Of a DNA stretch of 64,000 nucleotides, positions 8,213-17,426 are shown one piece after another. Under the pieces are notes generated by a model that worked only from the letters and a program-made list of their open reading frames with translations, searched no databases and was not told the DNA's origin. Position 1 is the first letter of the stretch. The number at the start of each line of letters is the position of its first letter. The DNA is from Pseudomonas kribbensis (GTDB taxonomy: Bacteria; Pseudomonadota; Gammaproteobacteria; Pseudomonadales; Pseudomonadaceae): the NCBI RefSeq assembly GCF_003352185.1, contig NZ_CP029608.1:1612001-1676000 (forward strand), written 5' to 3'. A program made the translations under genes and the position numbers.

Positions 8213-8884
8213 ATGCGTGTTCTGCTCGTCGAAGACCATCTGCAACTGGCCGAAAGCGTCGCCCAGGCGCTCAAGAGCACCGGTCTGACCGTGGACGTGC
8301 TGCACGATGGCGTGGCCGCCGACCTGGCGCTGGGCAGCGAGGAATACGCGATGGCGATCCTCGATGTCGGCCTGCCGCGCATGGACGGATTCGAAGTGCT
8401 GGCGCGTCTGCGGGCCCGGGGCAAGAACCTGCCGGTACTGATGTTGACCGCTCGCAGCGACGTCAAGGATCGGGTCCACGGGCTCAATCTCGGCGCCGAC
8501 GATTATCTGGCCAAGCCGTTTGAATTGACGGAGCTTGAGGCCCGGGTCAAAGCCCTGTTGCGTCGCAGTGTGCTTGGCGGCGAACGCATCCAGCACTGTG
8601 GCGTATTGGCCTATGACCTGGAGACCCGGCGCTTCACCCTCGGCGAAGAATTGCTCACCCTGACGTCCCGCGAACAAGCGGTGCTTGAAGCGCTGATCGC
8701 CCGCCCTGGCCGAGTGATGAGCAAGGAGCAACTGGCGTCGCAAGTATTCGGCCTCGACGAAGAAGCCAGCCCCGACGCCATCGAAATCTACGTGCATCGC
8801 CTGCGCAAGAAACTCGACGGTCATGCGGTGGCCATCGTGACTTTCCGTGGCCTTGGCTACCTGCTGGAAAGCCGCGATGCATAG
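8213..8884 (+). CDS. tctD: response regulator TctD, OmpR family
   Basis: A 223-residue two-domain regulator. The receiver domain shows the acidic pair E7-D8, the phosphorylatable Asp51 in ILDVGLPRMDG, and Lys101 in YLAKPFE. The C-terminal winged-helix domain contains the usual EIYVHRLRKKL recognition segment. It is divergent from opdH-tctCBA and overlaps tctE by 8 nt, so it most likely activates the transport operon in response to external tricarboxylate sensed by TctE. Confidence 0.95.
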   Translation: MRVLLVEDHLQLAESVAQALKSTGLTVDVLHDGVAADLALGSEEYAMAILDVGLPRMDGFEVLARLRARGKNLPVLMLTARSDVKDRVHGLNLGADDYLAKPFELTELEARVKALLRRSVLGGERIQHCGVLAYDLETRRFTLGEELLTLTSREQAVLEALIARPGRVMSKEQLASQVFGLDEEASPDAIEIYVHRLRKKLDGHAVAIVTFRGLGYLLESRDA

Positions 8885-10262
8885 GCCCAGCAGTCTGCGC
8901 TGGCGGTTACTGTGGAACCTTGCGCTGTTGCTGGTGGTGTTGATGCTGGCCAGCGGCCTGAGCGCTTACTGGAACGGTCGCGAAGCCGCTGACACCGCTT
9001 ATGACCGCACACTGCTGGCGTCGGCGCGGACCATTGCCGCCGGCCTTTCACAGCGGGACGGCAGCCTCAGTGCCGACGTACCTTACGTGGCCCTCGATAC
9101 CTTCGCCTACGACAGCGCGGGACGCATCTATTACCAGGTCAACGACATTCACCAGAAGCTGATTTCCGGCTATGAAAACCTGCCGGGCCCGCCGCCGGGA
9201 ACGCCGAGAACCGACAGCTATCCGGCGCTCGCAAGGTTTTACAACGCGACCTATCAGGGCCAGAACGTGCGCGTGGTCAGCCTGTTGAAAGCCGTGACCG
9301 AACCGAACATGAATGGCATGGCGGAAATTCGCGTGGCCGAAACCGACGAAGCACGCGTCAGCATGGCCCGCAGTCTGGCGGCCGATACTTTGTTGCGGCT
9401 GGGTATGTTGGCAATCGGCGCGTTGTTGCTGGTGTGGTTCGCGGTCAGCGCGGCGTTGCGCCCGATCGAGCGTCTGCGCACGGCAGTGGAGGAGCGTCAG
9501 CCGGATGATCTGCGGCCCTTGCCGCTGGTGGAGGTGCAGCACGAATTGTGGCCGCTGGTTCGGGCGCTCAATCACTTCACCGAGCGCCTGCGCGGGCAGT
9601 TCGAGCGTCAGGCGCAATTCATCGCCGATGCCGCCCACGAACTGCGCACGCCGCTGGCGGCGCTCAAGGCGCGTCTTGAGTTGGGCCTGCGCTCGAGCGA
9701 GCCGCAGACCTGGCGCGACACGCTGGAATCATCGGCGCAAAGCACCGATCGCCTGACCCATCTGGCCAACCAGTTGCTGTCGCTGGCGCGGGTGGAGAAC
9801 GGCGCCCGGGCGATTGCCGAGGGCGGCGCGCAGTTGCTGGATTTGAGCCAGTTGGCCCGTGAGCTGGGCATGGCCATGGCGCCGCTGGCTCATGCGCGCG
9901 GCGTGGCGTTGGCACTGGAAGCGGACGAACCGGTCTGGTTGCGCGGCGAGCCGACGTTGCTCAACGAACTGCTGAGCAATCTGGTGGACAACGCTCTGGC
10001 GCACACGCCGTCGGGTGGCAACGTGATCTTGCGAGTGAAGTCGCCGGCGGTGCTGGAGGTCGAGGACGACGGCCCGGGCATCCCCCAGGATGAGCGTGAC
10101 CGGGTGTTCGAGCGTTTTTACCGGCGCAATCAGCAGGTCGCCGGTTCCGGGCTGGGTCTGGCGATTGTCGGGGAAATCTGCCGCGCGCATCTGGCGCAGA
10201 TCACGCTGCATGATGGCGAGCAGGCGGGGTTGAAGGTGCGGGTGAGTTTTATCGCGGGTTGA
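8877..10262 (+). CDS. tctE: sensor histidine kinase TctE
   Basis: A 461-residue membrane kinase. Transmembrane helices are at about residues 11-30 and 172-193, enclosing a periplasmic sensor region of about 140 residues. A HAMP linker follows, then the phosphoacceptor His254 in AAHELRTPLAALK. The ATPase domain has NLVDNALAHTP (N box), DDGPGIP (G1) and GSGLGLAIV (G2). The start at 8877 overlaps the end of tctD, which is typical of a coupled pair. The sensor domain probably detects citrate-like acids; no recognisable ligand motif was identified beyond family membership. Confidence 0.94.
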   Translation: MHRPSSLRWRLLWNLALLLVVLMLASGLSAYWNGREAADTAYDRTLLASARTIAAGLSQRDGSLSADVPYVALDTFAYDSAGRIYYQVNDIHQKLISGYENLPGPPPGTPRTDSYPALARFYNATYQGQNVRVVSLLKAVTEPNMNGMAEIRVAETDEARVSMARSLAADTLLRLGMLAIGALLLVWFAVSAALRPIERLRTAVEERQPDDLRPLPLVEVQHELWPLVRALNHFTERLRGQFERQAQFIADAAHELRTPLAALKARLELGLRSSEPQTWRDTLESSAQSTDRLTHLANQLLSLARVENGARAIAEGGAQLLDLSQLARELGMAMAPLAHARGVALALEADEPVWLRGEPTLLNELLSNLVDNALAHTPSGGNVILRVKSPAVLEVEDDGPGIPQDERDRVFERFYRRNQQVAGSGLGLAIVGEICRAHLAQITLHDGEQAGLKVRVSFIAG

Positions 10263-10265
10263 GAC

Positions 10266-11087
10266 TCAGTAGAACATCGACCGCGATTCTTCCAGATCCG
10301 CGCACAACACCTTGTTGTCGATGTCGATCCCGAGCTTGCGAAAGGCCGGAACGCTGAGCGGGTCGATCCGGGCGAGGGGATGATCGCTGTCCTTGTGGCA
10401 ATACAGGCTGGCCACTTGCACCAGATCCACGTAATCGACCTGGGGCGATTCGCGTTTCAGGTCCTGATACAACCCCGGCAACTCCACGAGCCGCTCCGGG
10501 AATTCCCAGACCCGCAGCAACTTGTCGCCGATCAGTGGATGAATGTGGTCGATCACATGATTGAGGCTGACGGGGTCGGACAGCAGTTCGTAATGGTCTT
10601 CAGCGTAGGTCAGGATCGGCAGCACGCCGATCTGATGCACCAGCCCGCCCAGCGCAGCCTGATCGGGCTTGAGCTGGGTATAGCGGCGGCACAGGGCGTA
10701 GCTGACCCCGGCGATTTCCAGACTCTTGCGCCAGACTTCGCGCATTTTCTGTTCGACCACCTCGGAGCGGGCGTGGAAGATCTGCTCCATCACCAGACCG
10801 ATCGCCAGGTTACTGCTGTAGTTGACGCCCAGCCGGGTGATCGCGGTGTGCAGGTCGGTGACTTCCTGGGTGGCGCGAAGCAGCGGGCTGTTGACCACTT
10901 TGATCAGGCGCGCCGACAGCGCCGTGTCACGGCCGATCACTTTGCTCAGGTCGCTGACGCTGATGTCCGGGTCTTCGGCGGCCTTGCGAATCTGCAGGGC
11001 CACTTCCGGTAACGTTGGCAGAACCAGGTCATCGTTATCGATGGCCTCAACCAAATCCTGTTGGACCTTATCCGCCAGATCACTCAT
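10266..11087 (-). CDS. HDOD domain protein
   Basis: A 273-residue single-domain HDOD protein. The N-terminal helices are followed by LPTLPEVALQIRKAAEDP and SARLIKVVNSPLL, the standard HDOD opening, and by AITRLGV. HDOD domains resemble HD phosphohydrolases but lack the metal-binding His-Asp pair, and serve as scaffolds in signalling. No GGDEF, EAL or receiver domain is attached. Its end lies 3 nt from the end of tctE on the other strand. Role in this organism unknown. Confidence 0.88.
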   Translation of the reverse strand: MSDLADKVQQDLVEAIDNDDLVLPTLPEVALQIRKAAEDPDISVSDLSKVIGRDTALSARLIKVVNSPLLRATQEVTDLHTAITRLGVNYSSNLAIGLVMEQIFHARSEVVEQKMREVWRKSLEIAGVSYALCRRYTQLKPDQAALGGLVHQIGVLPILTYAEDHYELLSDPVSLNHVIDHIHPLIGDKLLRVWEFPERLVELPGLYQDLKRESPQVDYVDLVQVASLYCHKDSDHPLARIDPLSVPAFRKLGIDIDNKVLCADLEESRSMFY

Positions 11088-11122
11088 GTCATTTCTCTAG
11101 GGTGTTGCAACAAATGCTGCGA

Positions 11123-12064
11123 TCAACGCTGGATTTCGCGGTCGCGATCCAGTTCGTAAGGCAGGTCGAGCAAGTGCAGCGCCGGACCTTCGGCCGTGCC
11201 CAGATGCAAATCGCCTGCGTCGGCAGCTTCGGCCTGCAACACCGCCAGCAGTTCAATATTTTTCTCGGCGCGGGCGGCCAGCACCACTTCGCCGATGGAA
11301 CTGCCGTGGCTCGGGGCGAACAGCGGGGTGCCAGGCTCCGGCAATTCGCTGGCGTCCAGTTGCACGCGGTACAGGCGACGCTTGAGCTTGCCCAGGTACT
11401 GCATGCGCGCAACGATTTCCTGGCCGGTGTAGCAGCCTTTCTTGAAGCTCACACCGCCGACGGCCTGCAGATTGAGCATCTGCGGGATGAACAGTTCGCG
11501 GGTGCTCGGCATGACCTGGCCGATACCGGCGCGGATCTGGCCCAGCAGCCATTGATTGAGTTCGGCTTCGGTCAATTGTGCAGACAGTTTGCCTTTGATG
11601 GCGTCGGCCTGATCGGCTGGCGCCCAGAGTTCGGCACGGTCGGGGGAGACGCGAATCGCGATCAGCCCTTCGTGGCGAACCACGCTGTCGGTGTCCGCCG
11701 CCAGTTCCAGACCCAGGCTGCTCAGGGCTGCGTCCCCATGCTCCAGACCGAAGCGCACCCATGAGGCACTTTCGTCGGTCAGTTTTGATTTGGAAAACAC
11801 CGCGTACTTTTTCAGATCCGCCAGTTGCGGCTCCAGCAACTCGCCGGCCATCGCCAGCAGCACGCCGTCACCTTCAAGCACGATGCGGAAACTCGACTGC
11901 ATCCGGCCTTTCTGCGTGCAACGGGCGCCGAGGCTGGCCCGGTCGTCACTCAGGTAATTGATATTGCAGGTCAACTGGCCTTGCAGGAATTTGCCGGCAT
12001 CCGCGCCGCGAACCGCGAGAACGCCTTCATGAGACAGGGTGCAGAAAAAAGCAGAATCGGCCAT
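11123..12064 (-). CDS. ygfZ: tRNA-modifying/Fe-S maintenance protein YgfZ
   Basis: A 313-residue folate-binding protein of the GcvT-related YgfZ/IBA57 family. The diagnostic motif KGCYTGQEIVARMQY (about residues 209-223), with its conserved Cys, is intact. The family uses tetrahydrofolate and supports activity of certain iron-sulfur enzymes such as MiaB. It is divergent from sdhE, a pairing also seen in enterobacteria where ygfX-sdhE (ygfY) and ygfZ neighbour each other. Confidence 0.95.
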   Translation of the reverse strand: MADSAFFCTLSHEGVLAVRGADAGKFLQGQLTCNINYLSDDRASLGARCTQKGRMQSSFRIVLEGDGVLLAMAGELLEPQLADLKKYAVFSKSKLTDESASWVRFGLEHGDAALSSLGLELAADTDSVVRHEGLIAIRVSPDRAELWAPADQADAIKGKLSAQLTEAELNQWLLGQIRAGIGQVMPSTRELFIPQMLNLQAVGGVSFKKGCYTGQEIVARMQYLGKLKRRLYRVQLDASELPEPGTPLFAPSHGSSIGEVVLAARAEKNIELLAVLQAEAADAGDLHLGTAEGPALHLLDLPYELDRDREIQR

Positions 12065-12213
12065 GGGTCATCGCAGGGTAAATAGACTGGGGCACATCAT
12101 AAGGGGGTGGTGTTGAAATGGGTAGTTCATAAAGGATCGGTGGTGCCCGACCAAAGCCGACTGTTCGGCCCGTCTCGGGCCTGTATACTTGCGGCCTATT
12201 TGAGGAGCGCTCC

Positions 12214-12468
12214 ATGGTCGAACAAGTTGAACTGAATCGCCTCTTTTGGCACAGCCGCCGCGGCATGCTTGAGCTTGACGTGTTGCTGGTGCCGTTCGTG
12301 AAAGAGGTCTACTCGAATCTGAACGAGGTGGACCGCGCGCTGTATGTCCGCCTGCTGGAATGCGAGGATCAGGACATGTTCGGCTGGTTCATGGAACGCA
12401 GCGAGTCCGAAGATCCGGAGCTGCAACGCATGGTTCGCATGATTCTGGATCGTGTCCAGCCCAAGTAA
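12214..12468 (+). CDS. sdhE: FAD assembly factor SdhE
   Basis: This 84-residue protein carries the RGMLELD signature (residues 16-22) of SdhE/SDHAF2. This factor promotes covalent attachment of FAD to succinate dehydrogenase and fumarate reductase flavoproteins. A GAGGAGCG ribosome site precedes the ATG, and a TATACT-like -10 lies about 30 nt upstream. Its 3' end overlaps the following ygfX-like gene by 17 nt. Confidence 0.95.
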   Translation: MVEQVELNRLFWHSRRGMLELDVLLVPFVKEVYSNLNEVDRALYVRLLECEDQDMFGWFMERSESEDPELQRMVRMILDRVQPK

Positions 12469-12904
12469 CACGTTCGAATGCCGCTGGCAGGCCTCACGGC
12501 AGTTGCTGGCGGCGTATCTCCTGGCCCAGGCGTTCGCCCTGTGCGCCCTGTTTCTGCTTGTCATCCCTTTCTGGGTCAGTCTGCTCGGTGCAGTCGTCTG
12601 CCTGATCCATGCCGCGTGGGCATTACCTCGCCAGATTCTGCTGAGTCATCCCAAGGCTTTCTGCAGATTGCGCCGTGACGCCGATGGCTGGCAATTGTGG
12701 AATCAGGCCGATGGCTGGCAGCCAGTGCAGTTGCGCCCGGACAGCCTGGCGCTGCCAGTGATCGTGGTGCTGCGCTTTCGGTTGCGCGGCGAGCGTCGGG
12801 TCAGGTCGATCTGCGTGCCCAGGGATGCGCAGGCGGCGGATCTGCACCGACGCCTGCGTGTTCGGCTCAAGTTCAGCCGGCGTAGGTGGGCGGCACCAGA
12901 ATAG
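12452..12904 (+). CDS. YgfX (CptA)-like membrane protein
   Basis: A 150-residue protein starting with GTG inside the end of sdhE. It has two closely spaced membrane helices (about residues 18-58), then a soluble domain with a repeated GWQLW / GWQPVQL pattern and a basic C-terminus. Position after sdhE and the two-helix layout match YgfX, reported as the toxin partner of SdhE/YgfY in E. coli, though that role is disputed. Sequence similarity to YgfX is modest by eye. Its last 32 nt overlap the end of nadB on the opposite strand. Confidence 0.75.
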   Translation: MSSPSNTFECRWQASRQLLAAYLLAQAFALCALFLLVIPFWVSLLGAVVCLIHAAWALPRQILLSHPKAFCRLRRDADGWQLWNQADGWQPVQLRPDSLALPVIVVLRFRLRGERRVRSICVPRDAQAADLHRRLRVRLKFSRRRWAAPE

Positions 12905-14489
12905 TGTCGAGGGCCTCGGGCAGCAGATCCGGGTAGTCGAGGGTGTAATGCAGGCCTCGGCTCTCCTTGCGCTCCATGGCTGAGCGGATCATCAGTTCCG
13001 CCACTTGCGCCAGGTTGCGCAACTCGATCAGGTCGCGACTGACTTTATAGTTGCTGTAGAACTCGTCGATTTCGTCCAGCAGCAGTCGCACGCGATGTTG
13101 TGCCCGCTGCAGGCGCTTGTTGGTACGCACGATGCCGACGTAGTCCCACATGAAACGCCGCAGCTCATCCCAGTTGTGCGCGATGATCACGTCTTCGTCG
13201 GAGTCGGTTACCTGGCTCGCATCCCAGGCGGGCAGGGCCCGAGGGATGGCGATATCGGACAGTTGCTCGAGAATGTCCGCCGCTGCCGAACGGGCATAAA
13301 CGAAGCATTCCAGCAGCGAGTTGCTGGCCATGCGGTTGGCGCCGTGCAGGCCGGTGAAGCTGGTTTCGCCGATGGCATACAGTCCGGGCACGTCGGTGCG
13401 ACCCTGTTGGTCAACCATCACGCCGCCGCAGGTGTAGTGCGCCGCCGGGACGACCGGGATCGGCTGTTTGGTGATGTCGATGCCGAATCCGAGGCAGCGC
13501 TCGTAAACCGTTGGGAAGTGCGTCTTGATGAACGTTTCGGGTTTGTGGCTGATATCGAGATAGACGCAGTCGACACCCAGACGCTTCATCTCATGGTCGA
13601 TGGCCCGGGCGACAATGTCCCGTGGTGCCAGTTCGGCGCGCGGGTCGAAACGCTGCATGAAGCGTTCGCCGTTGGGCAACTTCAAATGTGCGCCTTCACC
13701 GCGCAGGGCTTCGGTGATCAGGAAACTCTTGGCCTGCGGGTGATACAGGCAAGTGGGGTGGAACTGATTGAATTCCAGGTTCGCCACCCGGCAACCCGAA
13801 CGCCAGGCCATGGCGATGCCGTCGCCGCAGGCACCGTCAGGGTTACTGGTATAGAGGTAGACCTTGGCGGCGCCGCCGGAAGCCAGAATCACGAATCGGG
13901 CGCCATAGGTGTCGACTTCGCCAGTCTTGCGGTTGAGTACGTAGGCGCCGAGGCAGCGGTCGCCGTCCAGCCCAAGGCGTCGTTCGGTGATCAGATCGAC
14001 GGCGACGCGCTGTTCCAGCAACTCGATGTTCGGGCGTTCTTTTGCCTGGGCCAGCAGGGTTGTGAAGATCGCGGCACCGGTGGCGTCGGCGGCGTGGATG
14101 ATGCGGCGGTGGCTGTGGCCGCCTTCGCGGGTGAGATGAAACTCGAATCCGCCGTCTTCAGTCCCGGATTGTTCGTCACGGGTGAACGGCACGCCTTGGT
14201 CGATCAGCCACTGGATCGCCTCTTTGCTGTGCTCGACGGTGAAACGTACCGCATCTTCATGGCACAGCCCGCCGCCGGCATTGAGGGTGTCATCGACGTG
14301 GGATTCGACGGTGTCTGTGTCGTCCAGCACGGCCGCCACGCCACCTTGGGCCCAGTAAGTCGAACCGTTGGCGAGATCGCCCTTGCTCAGTACGGCGATG
14401 CGCAAGTGACCGGGCAGGGTCAGCGCGAGACTCAAACCGGCAGCGCCGCTGCCAATCACCAGAACATCGTGTTGAAACTGTTGGCTCAT
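12873..14489 (-). CDS. nadB: L-aspartate oxidase
   Basis: A 538-residue flavoprotein that oxidises L-aspartate to iminoaspartate, the first step of de novo NAD synthesis. The FAD-binding start [15 protein letters not shown] is at about residues 9-23. The segment [15 protein letters not shown] and the active-site region [11 protein letters not shown] fit NadB rather than SdhA or FrdA. The ATG at 14489 is chosen because the Rossmann motif follows at the normal distance. It is divergent from algU, as in other pseudomonads. Confidence 0.97.
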   Translation of the reverse strand: MSQQFQHDVLVIGSGAAGLSLALTLPGHLRIAVLSKGDLANGSTYWAQGGVAAVLDDTDTVESHVDDTLNAGGGLCHEDAVRFTVEHSKEAIQWLIDQGVPFTRDEQSGTEDGGFEFHLTREGGHSHRRIIHAADATGAAIFTTLLAQAKERPNIELLEQRVAVDLITERRLGLDGDRCLGAYVLNRKTGEVDTYGARFVILASGGAAKVYLYTSNPDGACGDGIAMAWRSGCRVANLEFNQFHPTCLYHPQAKSFLITEALRGEGAHLKLPNGERFMQRFDPRAELAPRDIVARAIDHEMKRLGVDCVYLDISHKPETFIKTHFPTVYERCLGFGIDITKQPIPVVPAAHYTCGGVMVDQQGRTDVPGLYAIGETSFTGLHGANRMASNSLLECFVYARSAAADILEQLSDIAIPRALPAWDASQVTDSDEDVIIAHNWDELRRFMWDYVGIVRTNKRLQRAQHRVRLLLDEIDEFYSNYKVSRDLIELRNLAQVAELMIRSAMERKESRGLHYTLDYPDLLPEALDTILVPPTYAG

Positions 14490-14767
14490 TTCAGGATTCC
14501 GCTCAATGCGACCCGGGTCGGGGTTGGCGCAAGACAGGCGGATGGGCGAGTCGAGACAGCCACACAGCCCACTAGTATATAGAGGGGTGGGGCGGCACAA
14601 TAGCCGGGTGGATATGGCATTGTGAAACTACTGTGACGGTCAAATGCCGACGCTTTGTCGGAAGATTTTTCCGCCGGTCTTGGGAAAAAGCGACTGTATC
14701 GCAGATGAAACATGCTTTTTCCGCTCACGGTTGCCCAATGTCGGCGTGGCCCGTCTATAAATATTTG

Positions 14768-14795
14768 GAACTTTTGCCAGAGGCCCAAGATCAAT
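14768..14795 (+). promoter_or_regulatory. distal AlgU-type promoter candidate for algU
   Basis: GGAACTT at 14767-14773 is a strong extracytoplasmic sigma -35 element. A weaker -10, TCAAT, follows at 14791-14795 after 17 nt. The -35 match is good and the -10 is poor, so this is tentative. Confidence 0.4.
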
Positions 14796-14961
14796 AGACA
14801 GTTGCCCGAAACAAGGGACAGTGTCGGCTTCAATGCGGAACCTGCGGTTGGGTTCTAGCCGGCGAGCCGATGAAAAGATTATTCGCGCAGCCGGTTTATC
14901 CCGCGCTGCGTTTTTCGTGCGTGCCAAATCAGAGCCCGCAGGAAACTTGCTTGGAGGGGGA

Positions 14962-14988
14962 GAACTTTTGCGAAAAGCCCGAGTCTAT
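14962..14988 (+). promoter_or_regulatory. proximal AlgU-dependent promoter of algU
   Basis: GAACTT (14962-14967), 16-nt spacer, TCTAT (14984-14988). This fits the AlgU/sigma-E consensus GAACTT-N16/17-TCTGA closely and lies about 55 nt before the algU start. It would give positive autoregulation of the operon, as is known in P. aeruginosa. Confidence 0.7.
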
Positions 14989-15047
14989 GTTTGCAAGTCC
15001 GGTCGTTTAGCCATGCAAGCTTCCTCCGAGTTTATCGAGGAGTGTTC

Positions 15048-15629
15048 ATGCTAACCCAGGAAGAGGATCAGCAGCTGGTCGAGCGCGTTCAGCGCGGTGA
15101 CAAGCGAGCTTTCGATCTGCTCGTGTTGAAGTATCAACACAAAATTCTCGGGTTGATCGTGCGTTTCGTGCACGACACCCATGAAGCCCAGGATGTTGCT
15201 CAAGAAGCCTTTATCAAGGCTTACCGGGCATTAGGAAATTTTCGCGGAGACAGTGCGTTTTATACGTGGCTTTACCGCATCGCCATCAACACGGCGAAAA
15301 ACTATCTGGTTTCACGCGGCCGCCGGCCGCCGGATAGCGATGTCAGTTCCGAAGATGCAGAGTTCTATGACGGCGATCATGGCCTGAAGGATCTCGAATC
15401 TCCTGAACGCGCATTGCTGCGGGATGAGATCGAAGGCACTGTCCATCGAACCATTCAGCAACTGCCAGAAGATTTGCGCACGGCATTAACTTTGCGCGAA
15501 TTCGACGGTCTGAGTTACGAGGACATCGCGAGCGTCATGCAATGTCCGGTTGGTACCGTGCGCTCCCGGATTTTCCGCGCCCGGGAGGCCATCGATAAAG
15601 CCCTGCAGCCGTTGTTGCAGGAAAACTAA
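15048..15629 (+). CDS. algU: RNA polymerase sigma factor AlgU (RpoE/AlgT)
   Basis: An ECF sigma factor of 193 residues, the same length as P. aeruginosa AlgU. Region 2 covers FDLLVLKYQHKILG through YRIAINTAKNYL, and region 4 covers LPEDLRTALTLREFDGLSYEDIA. GAGGAG precedes the ATG. It drives envelope-stress and alginate/exopolysaccharide genes and is held inactive by the membrane anti-sigma factor MucA encoded next. It probably autoregulates from the promoter at 14962-14988. Confidence 0.98.
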   Translation: MLTQEEDQQLVERVQRGDKRAFDLLVLKYQHKILGLIVRFVHDTHEAQDVAQEAFIKAYRALGNFRGDSAFYTWLYRIAINTAKNYLVSRGRRPPDSDVSSEDAEFYDGDHGLKDLESPERALLRDEIEGTVHRTIQQLPEDLRTALTLREFDGLSYEDIASVMQCPVGTVRSRIFRAREAIDKALQPLLQEN

Positions 15630-15660
15630 AGACAGCGGCGACAGCCAAGAGAGGAACGCC

Positions 15661-16248
15661 ATGAGTCGGGAAGCCCTGCAGGAATCGCTGTCCGCAGTGA
15701 TGGATAACGAAGCGGACGAACTGGAATTGCGTCGAGTGCTCAACGCACTGGATGATGTTGAAACCCGCGAAACCTGGGCTCGTTACCAGATCGCTCGGGC
15801 AGCCATGCACAAGGATCTGCTGCTCCCACGCCTGGATCTCGCTGCGGCAGTGTCTGCTGCGCTGGAAGATGAAGCCACTCCAGCCAAAGTGTCCCGCGGT
15901 CCATGGCGCAGCCTGGGTCGTCTGGCCGTTGCAGCCTCGGTGACCGTTGCCGTTCTGGCAGGCGTTCGTCTGTATAACCATGACGAAATCGCAGGCGTCG
16001 AACTGGCGCAGCAATCCAATCAGCCAGCGCTGGCGACTCCGCAGGTCAAGGGGCCGGCGGTACTGGCAGGCTACAATGAGAGTTCTGAAGCCACTGGTCC
16101 TATGGCCAATGGTGTGCTGCAAGGCCAGCCAGGCTGGCACGATCAGCGTTTGCCGGGTTACCTGCGTCAACATGCTCAGCAAGCCGCGCTGAAAGGTACT
16201 GAAAGCGCACTGCCTTATGCACGAGCAGCCAGTCTGGAAAACCGTTAA
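15661..16248 (+). CDS. mucA: anti-sigma factor MucA
   Basis: A 195-residue single-pass inner membrane protein. The cytoplasmic N-terminal domain (about 1-80, MSREALQESLSAVMDNEADE onward) binds AlgU. One membrane helix at about 85-104 is followed by a periplasmic domain of about 90 residues that MucB protects from regulated proteolysis. The reading frame is full length, with no truncation of the kind that makes mucoid strains. GAGAGGAAC precedes the ATG, 31 nt after algU. Confidence 0.97.
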   Translation: MSREALQESLSAVMDNEADELELRRVLNALDDVETRETWARYQIARAAMHKDLLLPRLDLAAAVSAALEDEATPAKVSRGPWRSLGRLAVAASVTVAVLAGVRLYNHDEIAGVELAQQSNQPALATPQVKGPAVLAGYNESSEATGPMANGVLQGQPGWHDQRLPGYLRQHAQQAALKGTESALPYARAASLENR

Positions 16249-16256
16249 GGAGGATC

Positions 16257-17219
16257 ATGCGCGCCATACCTCTACTTTCGCTTCTGCTCAGTGGCTGGTT
16301 CATTGTTCCAGCCCACGCCGATGAGGCCCAGGATTGGCTGACCCGCCTGGGCCAGGCCGAGCAGCAGCAAAGCTTCCACGGCACATTCGTTTACGAGCGT
16401 AACGGTAGTTTTTCTACCCACAGCATCTGGCATCGCGTTCAGAACGGGCAGGTTCGCGAGCGGTTGCTCCAGCTCGACGGTTCGGCACAGGAAGTCGTAC
16501 GTATTGATGGACATACTCAATGCGTCAGCGGCACCTTGATTGCTGGGCTGGGAGATTCTCCAAACTCTGCCGCTCGTCCTCTCGATCCACAGAAGCTGAA
16601 GAATTGGTATGAGCTTGCCGTGATCGGCAAGTCGCGTGTGGCCGGGCGTGACGCGGTAATCGTATCGCTGACGCCACGGGATCAGTATCGCTACGGATTC
16701 GAACTGCACCTGGACAAGGAAACGGGATTGCCGCTCAAGTCGTTGCTGCTCAACGACAAGGGCCAGTTGCTCGAGCGGTTCCAGTTCACTCGGCTGGATA
16801 CTGCCGAGGTTCCATCCGACAAGGATCTTCAGGCAGCCTCCGACTGCAAGCCTGTCAACCTCGACAGTGACAAGGCTTCAGCCGTCAAGACCGCACAGGT
16901 CTGGCGGTCCGACTGGTTGCCGCCGGGCTTTGAGCTCACCAGCAGTTCCTCGCACAAGGACCCTGACACCAAGACCCAGGTCAACAGCCTGCTGTATGAC
17001 GATGGTCTGGCGCGTTTCTCGGTGTTCCTGGAACCACTGAACGGTGCCGTCGTCACGGATACCCGCACTCAATTGGGTCCAACGGTTGCCGTATCCCGCC
17101 GTCTGACGACACCTCAGGGCGAGATGATGGTGACGGTGGTCGGCGAAATTCCAATCGGTACTGCCGAGCGGATTGCCTTGTCGATACGCAACGATGGCGC
17201 TGCAACCAGCAAGCAGTGA
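16257..17219 (+). CDS. mucB: periplasmic sigma-factor regulator MucB (RseB homologue)
   Basis: A 320-residue exported protein with a signal peptide ending near VPAHA. It binds the periplasmic part of MucA and shields it from the AlgW protease. The N-terminal lipid-sensing domain includes SFHGTFVYERNG (about 39-50), typical of MucB/RseB, and the smaller C-terminal domain begins near WLPPGFELT. AAGGAGGATC gives a strong ribosome site 8 nt after mucA. Confidence 0.96.
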   Translation: MRAIPLLSLLLSGWFIVPAHADEAQDWLTRLGQAEQQQSFHGTFVYERNGSFSTHSIWHRVQNGQVRERLLQLDGSAQEVVRIDGHTQCVSGTLIAGLGDSPNSAARPLDPQKLKNWYELAVIGKSRVAGRDAVIVSLTPRDQYRYGFELHLDKETGLPLKSLLLNDKGQLLERFQFTRLDTAEVPSDKDLQAASDCKPVNLDSDKASAVKTAQVWRSDWLPPGFELTSSSSHKDPDTKTQVNSLLYDDGLARFSVFLEPLNGAVVTDTRTQLGPTVAVSRRLTTPQGEMMVTVVGEIPIGTAERIALSIRNDGAATSKQ

Positions 17220-17308
17220 GCTGATTTCAGCAGTTTCCACTTCGTGTTCGAGACATGAAATGTTTGCTGAGCATTTTCATTTGCAAATAATCCGAAAATT
17301 TTTTATAG

Positions 17309-17340
17309 GTCAGAGCCTCACGGCTCTGGCCTTGTTTTGT
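17309..17340 (+). terminator. terminator-like hairpin between mucB and mucD
   Basis: CAGAGCC (17311-17317) pairs with GGCTCTG (17322-17328) around TCAC and extends by GG/CC with one wobble. It is followed by the T-rich CTTGTTTTGTTG. It sits in the 207-nt gap where P. aeruginosa has mucC. A second small palindrome, TTGTTCC-C-GGAACAA, follows at about 17339-17354. It could partly uncouple mucD from algU-mucAB transcription. Confidence 0.6.
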
Positions 17341-17426
17341 TGTTCCCGGAACAAAAATGCCGGCCTGTAGTTCCCGGTGTTCCTTGCTCCATATCGCTTA
17401 ACCCTGCTCGTCGTAACGGGAGCTGT

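Larger units (their letters stand above)
14490..15047. other. 558-nt nadB-algU intergenic control region
   Basis: This divergent region holds no convincing gene. On the minus strand an AGTATA box (14574-14579, read as TATACT) with GCACAA (14595-14600, read as TTGTGC) 15 nt away may be the nadB promoter. On the plus strand there are two AlgU-type promoter candidates (see 14768-14795 and 14962-14988). The length is typical for algU, which has several promoters in P. aeruginosa. Confidence 0.7.

Noticed and set aside
7975..8487. N-terminal extension of the OpdH-like porin
   Set aside because: It would cover the divergent promoter and the start of tctD; the signal peptide begins at 7974.
14821..15054. 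Small open frame in the algU promoter region
   Set aside because: It overlaps the promoter and ribosome site of algU and shows no coding features.
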